Source: an uncultured Clostridia bacterium (GTDB taxonomy: Bacteria > Bacillota_A > Clostridia > Oscillospirales > Oscillospiraceae). Taken from it: a stretch of DNA of 5,392 nt. The stretch spans positions 1 to 5,392 of the forward strand of contig CAMGMW010000102.1 in the NCBI GenBank assembly GCA_946059285.1, given 5' to 3'. The notes under the pieces were generated by a model that was not told where the DNA came from, did no database searches, and worked only from the letters and a program-made list of their open reading frames with translations. Position 1 is the first letter of the stretch, and every line of letters begins with the position of its first letter. This document shows, one piece after another, positions 1 to 4,954 of this stretch. The translations under genes and the position numbers were made by a program.

Positions 1-842
1 TTACCGCTGCTATGCTGTATGGCACCGGTCTGGAAGCGTTTGCAAAGCAATTCCCGAATCGGTGCTTTGATGTTGGTATTGCAGAGGGGCATGCCGTTTC
101 AATGGCCGGCGGTCTTGCGAAGCAAGGCATGATCCCCGTGGTTGCGGTATATTCCTCTTTCCTGCAGCGTGCTTACGATATGATTTTGCAGGATGTTGCA
201 ATATTGGGACTGCATGTTGTCTTTGCCGTGGATCGCGCCGGACTGGTGGGTGAGGACGGAGAGACCCATCAGGGGATTTTCGACATCAACTATCTGCGCT
301 CTGTGCCCGGGATGCAGATTCTGTGTCCGTCTAACCAGGCCGAATTGAAGCAGATGCTTCGGCATGCCGTGTTGGAAATGAGCGGACCTGTTGCCGTGCG
401 CTATCCGCGCGGCTGCGACAGCAAATATACGCAGCTTTCCACGTCGCCCTGCCTGCGGGAGGGAACAGATATCACACTGATCTCCTACGGCATTATGATC
501 AATAATGTGCTTGAGGCGGCTGAACTGCTGGAGCGACAGGGCGTTTCGGCCGAGGTCATAAAGCTGCCCTCTGTAAAGCCGATCGATATTGGCTGTATCG
601 CGGATTCTGTCAGAAAAACAAAGCATTTGGTGGTTGTAGAGGACGCTATCTGCATCGGCTGTGCAGGGAAGGAAATTGCCGCCTTGCTGCGTATTTCTGG
701 TATTGTGGTTCCCATGCGCCTGTGCAATATCGGAGATCGCTTTGTTCCGCACGGTTCCATTGCGGCGCTGCATCAAATGCTGCGTCTCGACCCAAAATCG
801 ATTGCGGATACCGCACAGGAGGTGCTGAAGCTTGAAGCATAA
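1..842 (+). CDS. dxs: 1-deoxy-D-xylulose-5-phosphate synthase, C-terminal part (5' truncated by window edge)
   Basis: DXS condenses pyruvate and glyceraldehyde 3-phosphate, using thiamine diphosphate, in the first step of the cytoplasmic MEP pathway to isoprenoids. The reading frame is open from the window edge (first full codon at 3), so the ATG at 12 is an internal Met and not the start; only about 280 of the usual ~620 residues are present. Counting from that Met, visible landmarks are DVGIAEGHAV (residues 20-29, with the catalytic-type Glu25 of the pyrimidine-binding domain), STFLQRAYD-like YSSFLQRAYD (47-56), DRAGLVGEDGETHQG (74-88) and AVRYPRG (128-134). The transketolase C-terminal domain follows to residue 276. 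DRAG..G.DG.THQG separates DXS from ordinary transketolases. Odd points are AEG where AEQ is common, and a GCAGK stretch (217-220 region) where GGFGS-like sequence is typical. The stop overlaps the start of tlyA, so the two are probably co-translated. Confidence 0.96.
   Translation, partial: TAAMLYGTGLEAFAKQFPNRCFDVGIAEGHAVSMAGGLAKQGMIPVVAVYSSFLQRAYDMILQDVAILGLHVVFAVDRAGLVGEDGETHQGIFDINYLRSVPGMQILCPSNQAELKQMLRHAVLEMSGPVAVRYPRGCDSKYTQLSTSPCLREGTDITLISYGIMINNVLEAAELLERQGVSAEVIKLPSVKPIDIGCIADSVRKTKHLVVVEDAICIGCAGKEIAALLRISGIVVPMRLCNIGDRFVPHGSIAALHQMLRLDPKSIADTAQEVLKLEA
817..822 (+). promoter_or_regulatory. Ribosome binding site of tlyA, inside dxs
   Basis: A perfect AGGAGG lies within the 3' coding end of dxs, 9 nt before the TTG at 832. 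It decides the tlyA start, since no ATG or GTG with a comparable site occurs nearby, and it allows independent initiation as well as coupling to dxs termination at 840-842. Confidence 0.8.
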
Positions 843-1635
843 GGAGCGGCTGGACATCCTTCTTGTGGAGAGGGGACTGTGTGAATCAAGAACGCGCGCG
901 CAGGCGTTGATCATGAGCGGTGACGTATATGTCAACGGTCAAAAATCGGACAAGTCGGGGATGCCTACTGACGTGGAAGCGCAGATTGAGCTTCGCAGCG
1001 CGGGCTGCCCGTACGTCAGCCGCGGCGGACTGAAGCTGGAAAAAGCGTTGCGGGACTTTGGCGTAGATCCCTCCGGGTTTGTTTGCAGCGATTCCGGTGC
1101 ATCCACCGGTGGTTTCACAGACTGCCTTCTGCAAAAGGGCGCGAAAAAAGTATACGCCATCGATGTCGGGTACGGACAGCTGGCTTGGAGCATCCGCACC
1201 GATCCGCGTGTCGTCTGTATGGAGCGCACCAATATCCGCTATGTCACGCCCGATCAACTGGGGGAACCTTTGGATCTGTCCGTGGTGGATGTTTCTTTCA
1301 TTTCTCTGCGGCTTGTTCTTCCCGCGATCAAAGCGCTGCTGAAACCTACCGGGCAGATTCTCTGCCTGATCAAGCCACAATTTGAAGCGGGAAAGGAAAA
1401 GGTCGGGAAAAAGGGCGTTGTCCGTGACCCGGCAGTGCATGTGGAGGTGCTGGAAGCCTTTCTGCAGCTTGTGCAGTCCCTGAATATGACGCTGTGCAAC
1501 CTTACTTTTTCGCCGGTCAAGGGCCCTGAGGGAAATATTGAGTTTTTAGGACATCTGTCGATGCAGACAGCGGCCGGATTTACTCCGGATATTCCCGCGC
1601 TGGTTGCTGCGGCACATGAGACATTGAAGATATGA
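832..1635 (+). CDS. tlyA: TlyA family rRNA (cytidine-2'-O)-methyltransferase
   Basis: A 267-residue protein of the TlyA/YqxC family, which transfers a methyl group from SAM to ribose 2'-OH of rRNA; the mycobacterial relative modifies 16S and 23S rRNA and affects capreomycin sensitivity. Residues ~6-60 form an S4 RNA-binding domain (RLDILLVERGL, SRTRAQALIMSGDVYVNG). Residues ~61-240 form an FtsJ/RrmJ-like Rossmann methyltransferase with the SAM loop DSGASTGGFTD (87-97) and AIDVGYGQL (109-117). A K-D-K-E set typical of 2'-O-methyltransferases is visible: K68 (RGGLKLEKAL), D153 (VVDVSF), K181 (LIKPQFEAGKEK) and E237 (EGNIEF). The start is a TTG codon lying inside the last codons of dxs. It is chosen because AGGAGG at 817-822 sits 9 nt upstream and the resulting N-terminus matches the family. 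The exact rRNA target in this organism cannot be read from sequence. Confidence 0.95.
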   Translation: MKHKERLDILLVERGLCESRTRAQALIMSGDVYVNGQKSDKSGMPTDVEAQIELRSAGCPYVSRGGLKLEKALRDFGVDPSGFVCSDSGASTGGFTDCLLQKGAKKVYAIDVGYGQLAWSIRTDPRVVCMERTNIRYVTPDQLGEPLDLSVVDVSFISLRLVLPAIKALLKPTGQILCLIKPQFEAGKEKVGKKGVVRDPAVHVEVLEAFLQLVQSLNMTLCNLTFSPVKGPEGNIEFLGHLSMQTAAGFTPDIPALVAAAHETLKI

Positions 1636-2489
1636 AAAAAGTTGTTATGACTCCGAATCCGTACAGGGATAAGGATTTTCGATATGCGGTTATGGCAGAA
1701 AAGATACTGCGGGAAGCAGGGATCGAGACAAAGATCTGCCTTGCATTTGATGTAGACAAGAATTTCGAGCTACCCGGCAACGTTGTCCTGCATGACCTGA
1801 ATAAAGAGCTGAGGGATGCTGAGCTTCTCATCTGTTTTGGCGGAGACGGCACGATTCTTCATGCGTCCAAAGCTGCTACCAGAGCGGGAATACCTATCCT
1901 CGGTGTGAATATCGGCACGATGGGCTTCATGGCTGAGCTGGAGAGCAGTGAGCTGAAAGAACTGCGCCATCTGTCAAATGATGAATTTACCATTGAAGAA
2001 CGAATGATGCTGAAGGTGACTGCACGGCATGAAGGGCGTGTGCTGGTGAGCGAGGTCGCACTGAATGACGCGGTTATCACAAAGGGAGCCGTCGCACGAA
2101 CGGTGCAGATGTCCGTATCCTGCGACAGTGTGGAAATGATGAATTTCGGCGGTGACGGTGTTATTGTCAGCACACCCACCGGCTCTACTGCATACTCAAT
2201 TTCTGCCGGCGGACCGATCGTTGAGCCGACGGCACAAAATATCATTATCACGCCGATCTGCGCACACGATATGCGTGCAAGGGCAGTTGTGACTGCGCCC
2301 GGGCGGGTCATTCGGGTGGAAATCGGAAGGATTGGCAGGAAAAACGCCTTTCTATCTGTTGATGGCGGCAAGGCGGTGCGTCTGTCTGCTGGCGATACTG
2401 TGACCATTACCCGTGCTGACTGCGTTACAAGGCTGATGCATTTGAGTAATCGCAGTTTTTTTGAAATAATCAAAAATAAATTTAAGTAA
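1632..2489 (+). CDS. nadK: NAD kinase (ATP-NAD kinase)
   Basis: Cytoplasmic NadK phosphorylates NAD at the 2'-OH of its adenosine ribose to make NADP. The 285-residue length is normal for the family. The diagnostic GGDG motif is at residues 70-73 (CFGGDGTIL, including the catalytic-type Asp72). It is followed by GVNIGTMGFMAEL (91-103), the NAD-contacting Asn-acid pair ND at 145-146 (ALNDAVIT), GGDGVIVSTPTGSTAYS (173-189, glycine-rich substrate loop), SAGGPIV (191-197) and LSVDGG (241-246). The segment ITPICAHDMRARAVV (206-220) is slightly divergent: many relatives have PICPH followed by an N/S-R-P pattern. The start ATG overlaps the tlyA stop in an ATGA; there is no strong ribosome binding site, so translational coupling to tlyA is likely. 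The last ~35 nt are very A/T-rich and may carry a promoter for argR. Confidence 0.96.
   Translation: MKKVVMTPNPYRDKDFRYAVMAEKILREAGIETKICLAFDVDKNFELPGNVVLHDLNKELRDAELLICFGGDGTILHASKAATRAGIPILGVNIGTMGFMAELESSELKELRHLSNDEFTIEERMMLKVTARHEGRVLVSEVALNDAVITKGAVARTVQMSVSCDSVEMMNFGGDGVIVSTPTGSTAYSISAGGPIVEPTAQNIIITPICAHDMRARAVVTAPGRVIRVEIGRIGRKNAFLSVDGGKAVRLSAGDTVTITRADCVTRLMHLSNRSFFEIIKNKFK
2442..2470 (+). promoter_or_regulatory. Possible sigma-A promoter for argR-recN inside the 3' end of nadK
   Basis: TTGAGT (2442-2447, 4 of 6 to TTGACA) is separated by exactly 17 nt from AATAAT (2465-2470, 5 of 6 to TATAAT). The surrounding A/T-rich patch (about 2455-2489) stands out from the neighbouring coding sequence. 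Transcription would begin near 2477, leaving a leader of about 23 nt before argR. It lies in coding sequence, so the match could be chance; no clear ARG-box palindrome overlaps it. Confidence 0.4.
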
Positions 2490-2494
2490 GGTGA
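2489..2494 (+). promoter_or_regulatory. Ribosome binding site of argR
   Basis: AGGTGA, 5 nt before the ATG at 2500 and overlapping the last base of the nadK stop. It decides the argR start: the alternative GTG at 2491 lies within this site and has no purine-rich site of its own upstream. Confidence 0.75.
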
Positions 2495-2499
2495 TACCG

Positions 2500-2952
2500 A
2501 TGAAAGCAAACAGACAAAAGAAAATTCTTGAACTGATTTCCGAAAAAAGTATTGAAACACAGGAGCAGCTTTTAAAAGAGCTGCATGAATGCGGCTTTCA
2601 AAGCACACAGGCTACAGTCTCCCGCGACATTAAAGAGCTGCAAATTGTGAAATCGTTGGACGGTCTCGGCGGATACCGTTACAGCCTTCCGCACCATAAT
2701 GACCACGACAAATTCGGAGCGCGCTTTCGCGTCATCTTCCGCGAGTGTGTGACCAGTCTGGATTATGCGCAGAATCTGATCGTCATCAAAACAATGCCTG
2801 GTTTGGGCGCCGCCGCGGGCGCGAATATTGATGCGCTGAAAATGCCCAGCGTCATCGGTACTCTGTCCGGCGATGATACCACACTTGTCATCATGCGGGA
2901 TAATCAGACGGCTGCGGACTTTTGCGCAGAGATCCGGAAAATGCTTGAGTAA
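2500..2952 (+). CDS. argR: Arginine repressor (ArgR/AhrC family)
   Basis: A 150-residue arginine-sensing transcription regulator, the same size as Bacillus AhrC (about 149). The family forms hexamers that bind ARG-box operators when arginine is bound, repressing arginine synthesis and sometimes activating its catabolism. Residues 1-65 form the winged helix-turn-helix, with NRQKKILELI at the N-terminus and STQATVSRDIKEL (35-47) as the recognition region. Residues ~75-150 form the arginine-binding and oligomerisation domain, with TMPGLGAAAGANIDAL (98-113) and GTLSGDDTTLVI (120-131) carrying the conserved paired Asp (125-126) that contacts arginine in relatives. The ATG at 2500 is preferred over an in-frame GTG at 2491 because AGGTGA (2489-2494) is correctly spaced for the ATG and is destroyed as a binding site if GTG is used. 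It lies 10 nt after nadK and 14 nt before recN. No arginine biosynthesis gene is in the window, so its targets lie elsewhere. Confidence 0.96.
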   Translation: MKANRQKKILELISEKSIETQEQLLKELHECGFQSTQATVSRDIKELQIVKSLDGLGGYRYSLPHHNDHDKFGARFRVIFRECVTSLDYAQNLIVIKTMPGLGAAAGANIDALKMPSVIGTLSGDDTTLVIMRDNQTAADFCAEIRKMLE

Positions 2953-2966
2953 AAGAGGGAGCGCTC

Positions 2967-4616
2967 ATGCTGCGGCTGCTGCATATTGAAAACATAGCTG
3001 TGATCGAGCAGGCAGATATCCTGTTTGAAAACGGCTTTCATGTGATGACCGGCGAAACCGGTGCGGGCAAGTCCATTGTGATCGATGCAATTTCCGCTGT
3101 GATCGGAGAGCGTGCCTACCGCGACATGATTCGGACCGGGACACAAAAGGCATCTGTCCGTGCCATTTTTGACGATGTTGCGGAGCTGCCGTGGTTTGCT
3201 GAAAATGATGTCCCGTATGAGTCCGAGACGACCGTCCAGCGTGAAATCTTTCTGGACGGAAAAAACATATGCCGTGTGAACGGAACTCCGGTCAGCGTCA
3301 GTACATTAAAAAAGTTGGGTATTCAGTTGATCAACATCCATGGTCAGCATGATTCCGCCGCGCTGTTCGACGAAAACTACCATCTTTCCTTTTTGGACGG
3401 TTTTGCTGCAGACGAGACGCTGCTGGAGGAATACGCGGAGAGTTACCGCCGGGTACAGTCCCTGCGGCGCGAAATCGAACATCTGAGCATGGATGAGGGC
3501 GAGAAGCTTCGCCGAATGGAGACGCTCAAATATCAAATCGATGAGATTTCCCGTGCTGAGCTGAAATCCGGGGAAGACGAAGCCTTGGAAACGCGTAGGA
3601 AACTTCTGCAAAATTCCGAGAAGCTGTCGGACGGACTACAGGAGGCTGCCACCGCATTGGACGGTGGTGACGATGGGGAAGGCGCGGCATCCCTCTTGAC
3701 AGACGCCGAGCACGCACTGTCACGTCTGACTCGTTTGGATGAATCGCTCAGCGTACTGCATGATACCATAGCCGATCTCATGTATCAAGCCCAAGACGCC
3801 GCTGAGCAGCTTCGGGATCGACTCTATGCGCTGTCCTATTCCTCGGACGAGCTGGAGCAGATCGAGGAGCGGCTGGATACCATCCACCGACTGCGGCGAA
3901 AATACGGTGCAACCTGTGACGATATTCTTACATATCTCAAGCGTGCAACAGAAGAATTGGATGAAATAGAATTTGCCGATGAGCACATGGAGCAGCTCAA
4001 AAGCAAATTAAAGCAGACGGAGTCGATTGCCTGGGAGAAGGCGAATGCGCTCCGTGCCGCACGAAAGCAGGCGGCTGAAGGACTGACAGACCGTATTTTA
4101 AAGGAACTGTCGGATTTGGACATGAAAAAGGTTCAGTTTGCCTGTATTTTTTCGGAAACAGAGCTTTCACCGTTGGGTGCCGATGCCGTTGCATTTTATA
4201 TGTCGGCTAATCTGGGCGAAGCTTTGAAGCCACTGAACAAGGTTGCCTCCGGCGGCGAGCTGGCGCGTATCATGCTGGCACTGAAAAATGTGCTGGCGGA
4301 GCGGGATCATGTCCCAACCCTGGTCTTTGACGAGGTGGACACCGGTGTTTCCGGCAGAGCCGCGCAGCGAGTAGCGGAGAAACTGCGTTCTGTTTCCAGA
4401 AATAAGCAGGTCCTCTGCGTTACGCACCTGCCGCAGCTTGCGGCGCTTGCCGATACGCACCTGCTGATCTCAAAGGAGGAGCGTGACGGGCGGACCTACA
4501 CAACTGTGACACCGCTGGACTTTGAAGGAAGAAAGGCAGAGCTTGCCCGCATCATCGGCGGTTCAAACATCACAGATACAACACTGGAAAGCGCAGCGGA
4601 AATGTTGCGCGGATAG
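2967..4616 (+). CDS. recN: DNA repair protein RecN (SMC-like ATPase)
   Basis: RecN is a cytoplasmic SMC-like ATPase recruited early to double-strand breaks, where it helps tether DNA for RecA-dependent recombination. The 549-residue length fits the family (about 550-575). The N-terminal ATPase half has HIENIAVIEQADI (6-18) and the Walker A GETGAGKS (29-36), with the Q-loop region NIHGQHDS (123-130). Residues ~150-375 are charged and heptad-like, matching the antiparallel coiled-coil arm, rich in Glu, Arg and Leu. The C-terminal ATPase half has GEALKPLNKVASGGELARIM (417-436) containing the ABC signature SGGEL, the Walker B LVFDEVDTG (452-460, Asp455/Glu456) and the switch histidine region CVTHLPQLAALAD (484-496). 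GAGGGAG at 2955-2961 precedes the ATG. All motifs needed for ATP hydrolysis are intact. No LexA-type GAAC-N4-GTTC operator is seen upstream, so expression probably follows the operon. Only 10 nt separate its stop from the tyrS promoter. Confidence 0.97.
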   Translation: MLRLLHIENIAVIEQADILFENGFHVMTGETGAGKSIVIDAISAVIGERAYRDMIRTGTQKASVRAIFDDVAELPWFAENDVPYESETTVQREIFLDGKNICRVNGTPVSVSTLKKLGIQLINIHGQHDSAALFDENYHLSFLDGFAADETLLEEYAESYRRVQSLRREIEHLSMDEGEKLRRMETLKYQIDEISRAELKSGEDEALETRRKLLQNSEKLSDGLQEAATALDGGDDGEGAASLLTDAEHALSRLTRLDESLSVLHDTIADLMYQAQDAAEQLRDRLYALSYSSDELEQIEERLDTIHRLRRKYGATCDDILTYLKRATEELDEIEFADEHMEQLKSKLKQTESIAWEKANALRAARKQAAEGLTDRILKELSDLDMKKVQFACIFSETELSPLGADAVAFYMSANLGEALKPLNKVASGGELARIMLALKNVLAERDHVPTLVFDEVDTGVSGRAAQRVAEKLRSVSRNKQVLCVTHLPQLAALADTHLLISKEERDGRTYTTVTPLDFEGRKAELARIIGGSNITDTTLESAAEMLRG

Positions 4617-4626
4617 AAAGGAATTC

Positions 4627-4655
4627 TTGACAAACCCGTTGTTTTCTGTTAGGAT
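4627..4655 (+). promoter_or_regulatory. Sigma-A promoter of the T-box/tyrS unit
   Basis: A perfect -35 hexamer TTGACA (4627-4632) is followed by a 17-nt spacer and TAGGAT (4650-4655, 4 of 6 to TATAAT). Transcription is expected to start near 4661-4663, just ahead of the T-box Stem I. The promoter begins 10 nt after the recN stop codon. Confidence 0.82.
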
Positions 4656-4751
4656 AGCACTGAAAAAACGCAGTGATGAGAAGAAGTACCCGTAATCTTT
4701 ACGCGCAGAGAGCCGTCGGTCGGTGCAAGACGGTCGGAGGATACGGTGAAT

Positions 4752-4754
4752 TAC
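4752..4754 (+). promoter_or_regulatory. T-box specifier codon UAC (tyrosine)
   Basis: UAC lies on the 3' side of the Stem I internal loop bounded by helices 4678-4681/4756-4759 and 4690-4694/4742-4746, opposite the AGUA turn, and is followed by A4755. It would pair with the GUA anticodon of tRNA-Tyr, agreeing with the downstream gene. Confidence 0.85.
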
Positions 4755-4779
4755 ATCTCGGAGCGGTCTGCCTGAATGG

Positions 4780-4829
4780 GCGCGGCGATACCGCGCAGTA
4801 GGACAGAACGGGTGCGCCCGTGAACGCGC
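4780..4829 (+). other. Stem II-type region of the T-box with alternative pairings
   Basis: GCGC (4793-4796) can pair with GCGC (4826-4829), flanked inside by AGUA (4797-4800) and GAAC (4822-4825), the arrangement of a T-box Stem II S-turn. An inner stem ACGGG/CCCGT (4808-4812/4817-4821) closes a TGCG loop. A competing 6-bp hairpin GCGCGG/CCGCGC (4780-4785/4791-4796) uses the same 4793-4796 bases, so both cannot form at once. Confidence 0.5.
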
Positions 4830-4830
4830 A

Positions 4831-4845
4831 GAAGTCCCTGACTTC
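4831..4845 (+). other. Hairpin in the T-box linker (possible Stem III)
   Basis: GAAGTC (4831-4836) pairs with GACTTC (4840-4845) over 6 bp with a tight CCT loop. It lies between the Stem II region and the antiterminator, where a Stem III element is expected. A second, larger hairpin (4851-4873, GC.GCC..CC with GGGAGC.GC, one bulged C) directly precedes the T-box sequence, so which one is Stem III is unclear. Confidence 0.55.
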
Positions 4846-4878
4846 CAAAGGCTGCCTCCTGCGAGGGAGCGGCAAATC

Positions 4879-4909
4879 AGAGGTGGTACCGCGTAAATTT
4901 ACGCCCTCT
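4879..4909 (+). promoter_or_regulatory. T-box antiterminator
   Basis: AGAGG (4879-4883) pairs with CCTCT (4905-4909), a 7-nt bulge UGGUACC (4884-4890) follows, and GCGTA (4891-4895) pairs with TACGC (4900-4904). The bulge is the conserved site that pairs with the free NCCA end of uncharged tRNA. Forming it uses 4903-4909, the 5' half of the terminator stem, so the two structures exclude each other. Confidence 0.93.
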
Positions 4910-4933
4910 GTCCGTTTGGACAGAGGGCTTTTT
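4903..4933 (+). terminator. Intrinsic terminator of the tyrS T-box
   Basis: GCCCTCTGTCC (4903-4913) pairs perfectly over 11 bp with GGACAGAGGGC (4918-4928) around a GTTT loop, followed by TTTTT (4929-4933). It is the OFF state of the riboswitch when tRNA-Tyr is charged. It is also the first intrinsic terminator downstream of recN, so it could end read-through recN transcripts. Confidence 0.95.
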
Positions 4934-4940
4934 GAATGAA

Positions 4941-4947
4941 AAGGAGA
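4941..4947 (+). promoter_or_regulatory. Ribosome binding site of tyrS
   Basis: AAGGAGA, 7 nt before the ATG at 4955 and 8 nt beyond the terminator T-tract. It favours 4955 over the out-of-frame ATG at 4950, which is only 2 nt away from the site and reads ATG AAA TGA. Confidence 0.85.
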
Positions 4948-4954
4948 CAATGAA

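Larger units (their letters stand above)
4662..4933 (+). ncRNA. Tyrosine-specific T-box riboswitch leader of tyrS
   Basis: This leader senses the charging state of tRNA-Tyr in cis and decides between termination and read-through into tyrS. Stem I closes with GAGA (4678-4681) on TCTC (4756-4759); above the specifier loop CCGTA (4690-4694) pairs with TACGG (4742-4746). The 5' side of the loop has the S-turn-like AGUA (4685-4688), and the 3' side has GAAUUACA with the codon UAC (4752-4754, Tyr) followed by a purine. The distal part shows CAGAGAG (4706-4712) and an apical stem 4712-4717/4729-4734 with GGUGCAA in the loop, all typical of Stem I. Several hairpins follow (4780-4796, 4808-4821, 4831-4845, 4851-4873), then the T-box AGAGGTGGTACCGCG (4879-4893). 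The variable bulge base is U4887, which suits the A discriminator of tRNA-Tyr. Start position is inferred from the promoter. Confidence 0.95.

Noticed and set aside
12..14. ATG at 12 as the start of the first gene
   Set aside because: The frame is open upstream to the window edge, the codons before it (Thr-Ala-Ala) match the DXS pattern, and more than half of the protein would be missing. It is an internal Met.
99..935. Long minus-strand open frames opposite dxs (and similar ones opposite tlyA, nadK and recN)
   Set aside because: They are antisense shadows of well-supported genes. Their translations show no recognisable domain and they lack credible promoters and ribosome binding sites.
2455..2489. 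ARG box for ArgR autoregulation
   Set aside because: The patch is A/T-rich and holds a small TTGA-AATAA-TCAA inverted repeat, but it does not match the TGAAT-N4-ATTCA type operator well enough to call.
2491..2499. GTG at 2491 as the argR start
   Set aside because: It lies inside AGGTGA, the binding site for the ATG at 2500, and has no upstream site of its own; family N-termini fit the ATG.
2900..2966. LexA/SOS operator upstream of recN
   Set aside because: No GAAC-N4-GTTC or close variant is present in this stretch. A small palindrome GAGCGCTC (2959-2966) sits before the ATG but is too short to call an operator.
4658..4675. Small hairpin CACTG/CAGTG at the start of the leader
   Set aside because: Its 5' arm spans the expected transcription start, so it is probably not fully transcribed, and it is not a known part of T-box architecture.
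4699..4950. Minus-strand open frame across the tyrS leader
   Set aside because: The sequence is fully explained by a structured T-box RNA on the + strand; the translation is low-complexity Pro/Arg/Ser-rich with no family resemblance.
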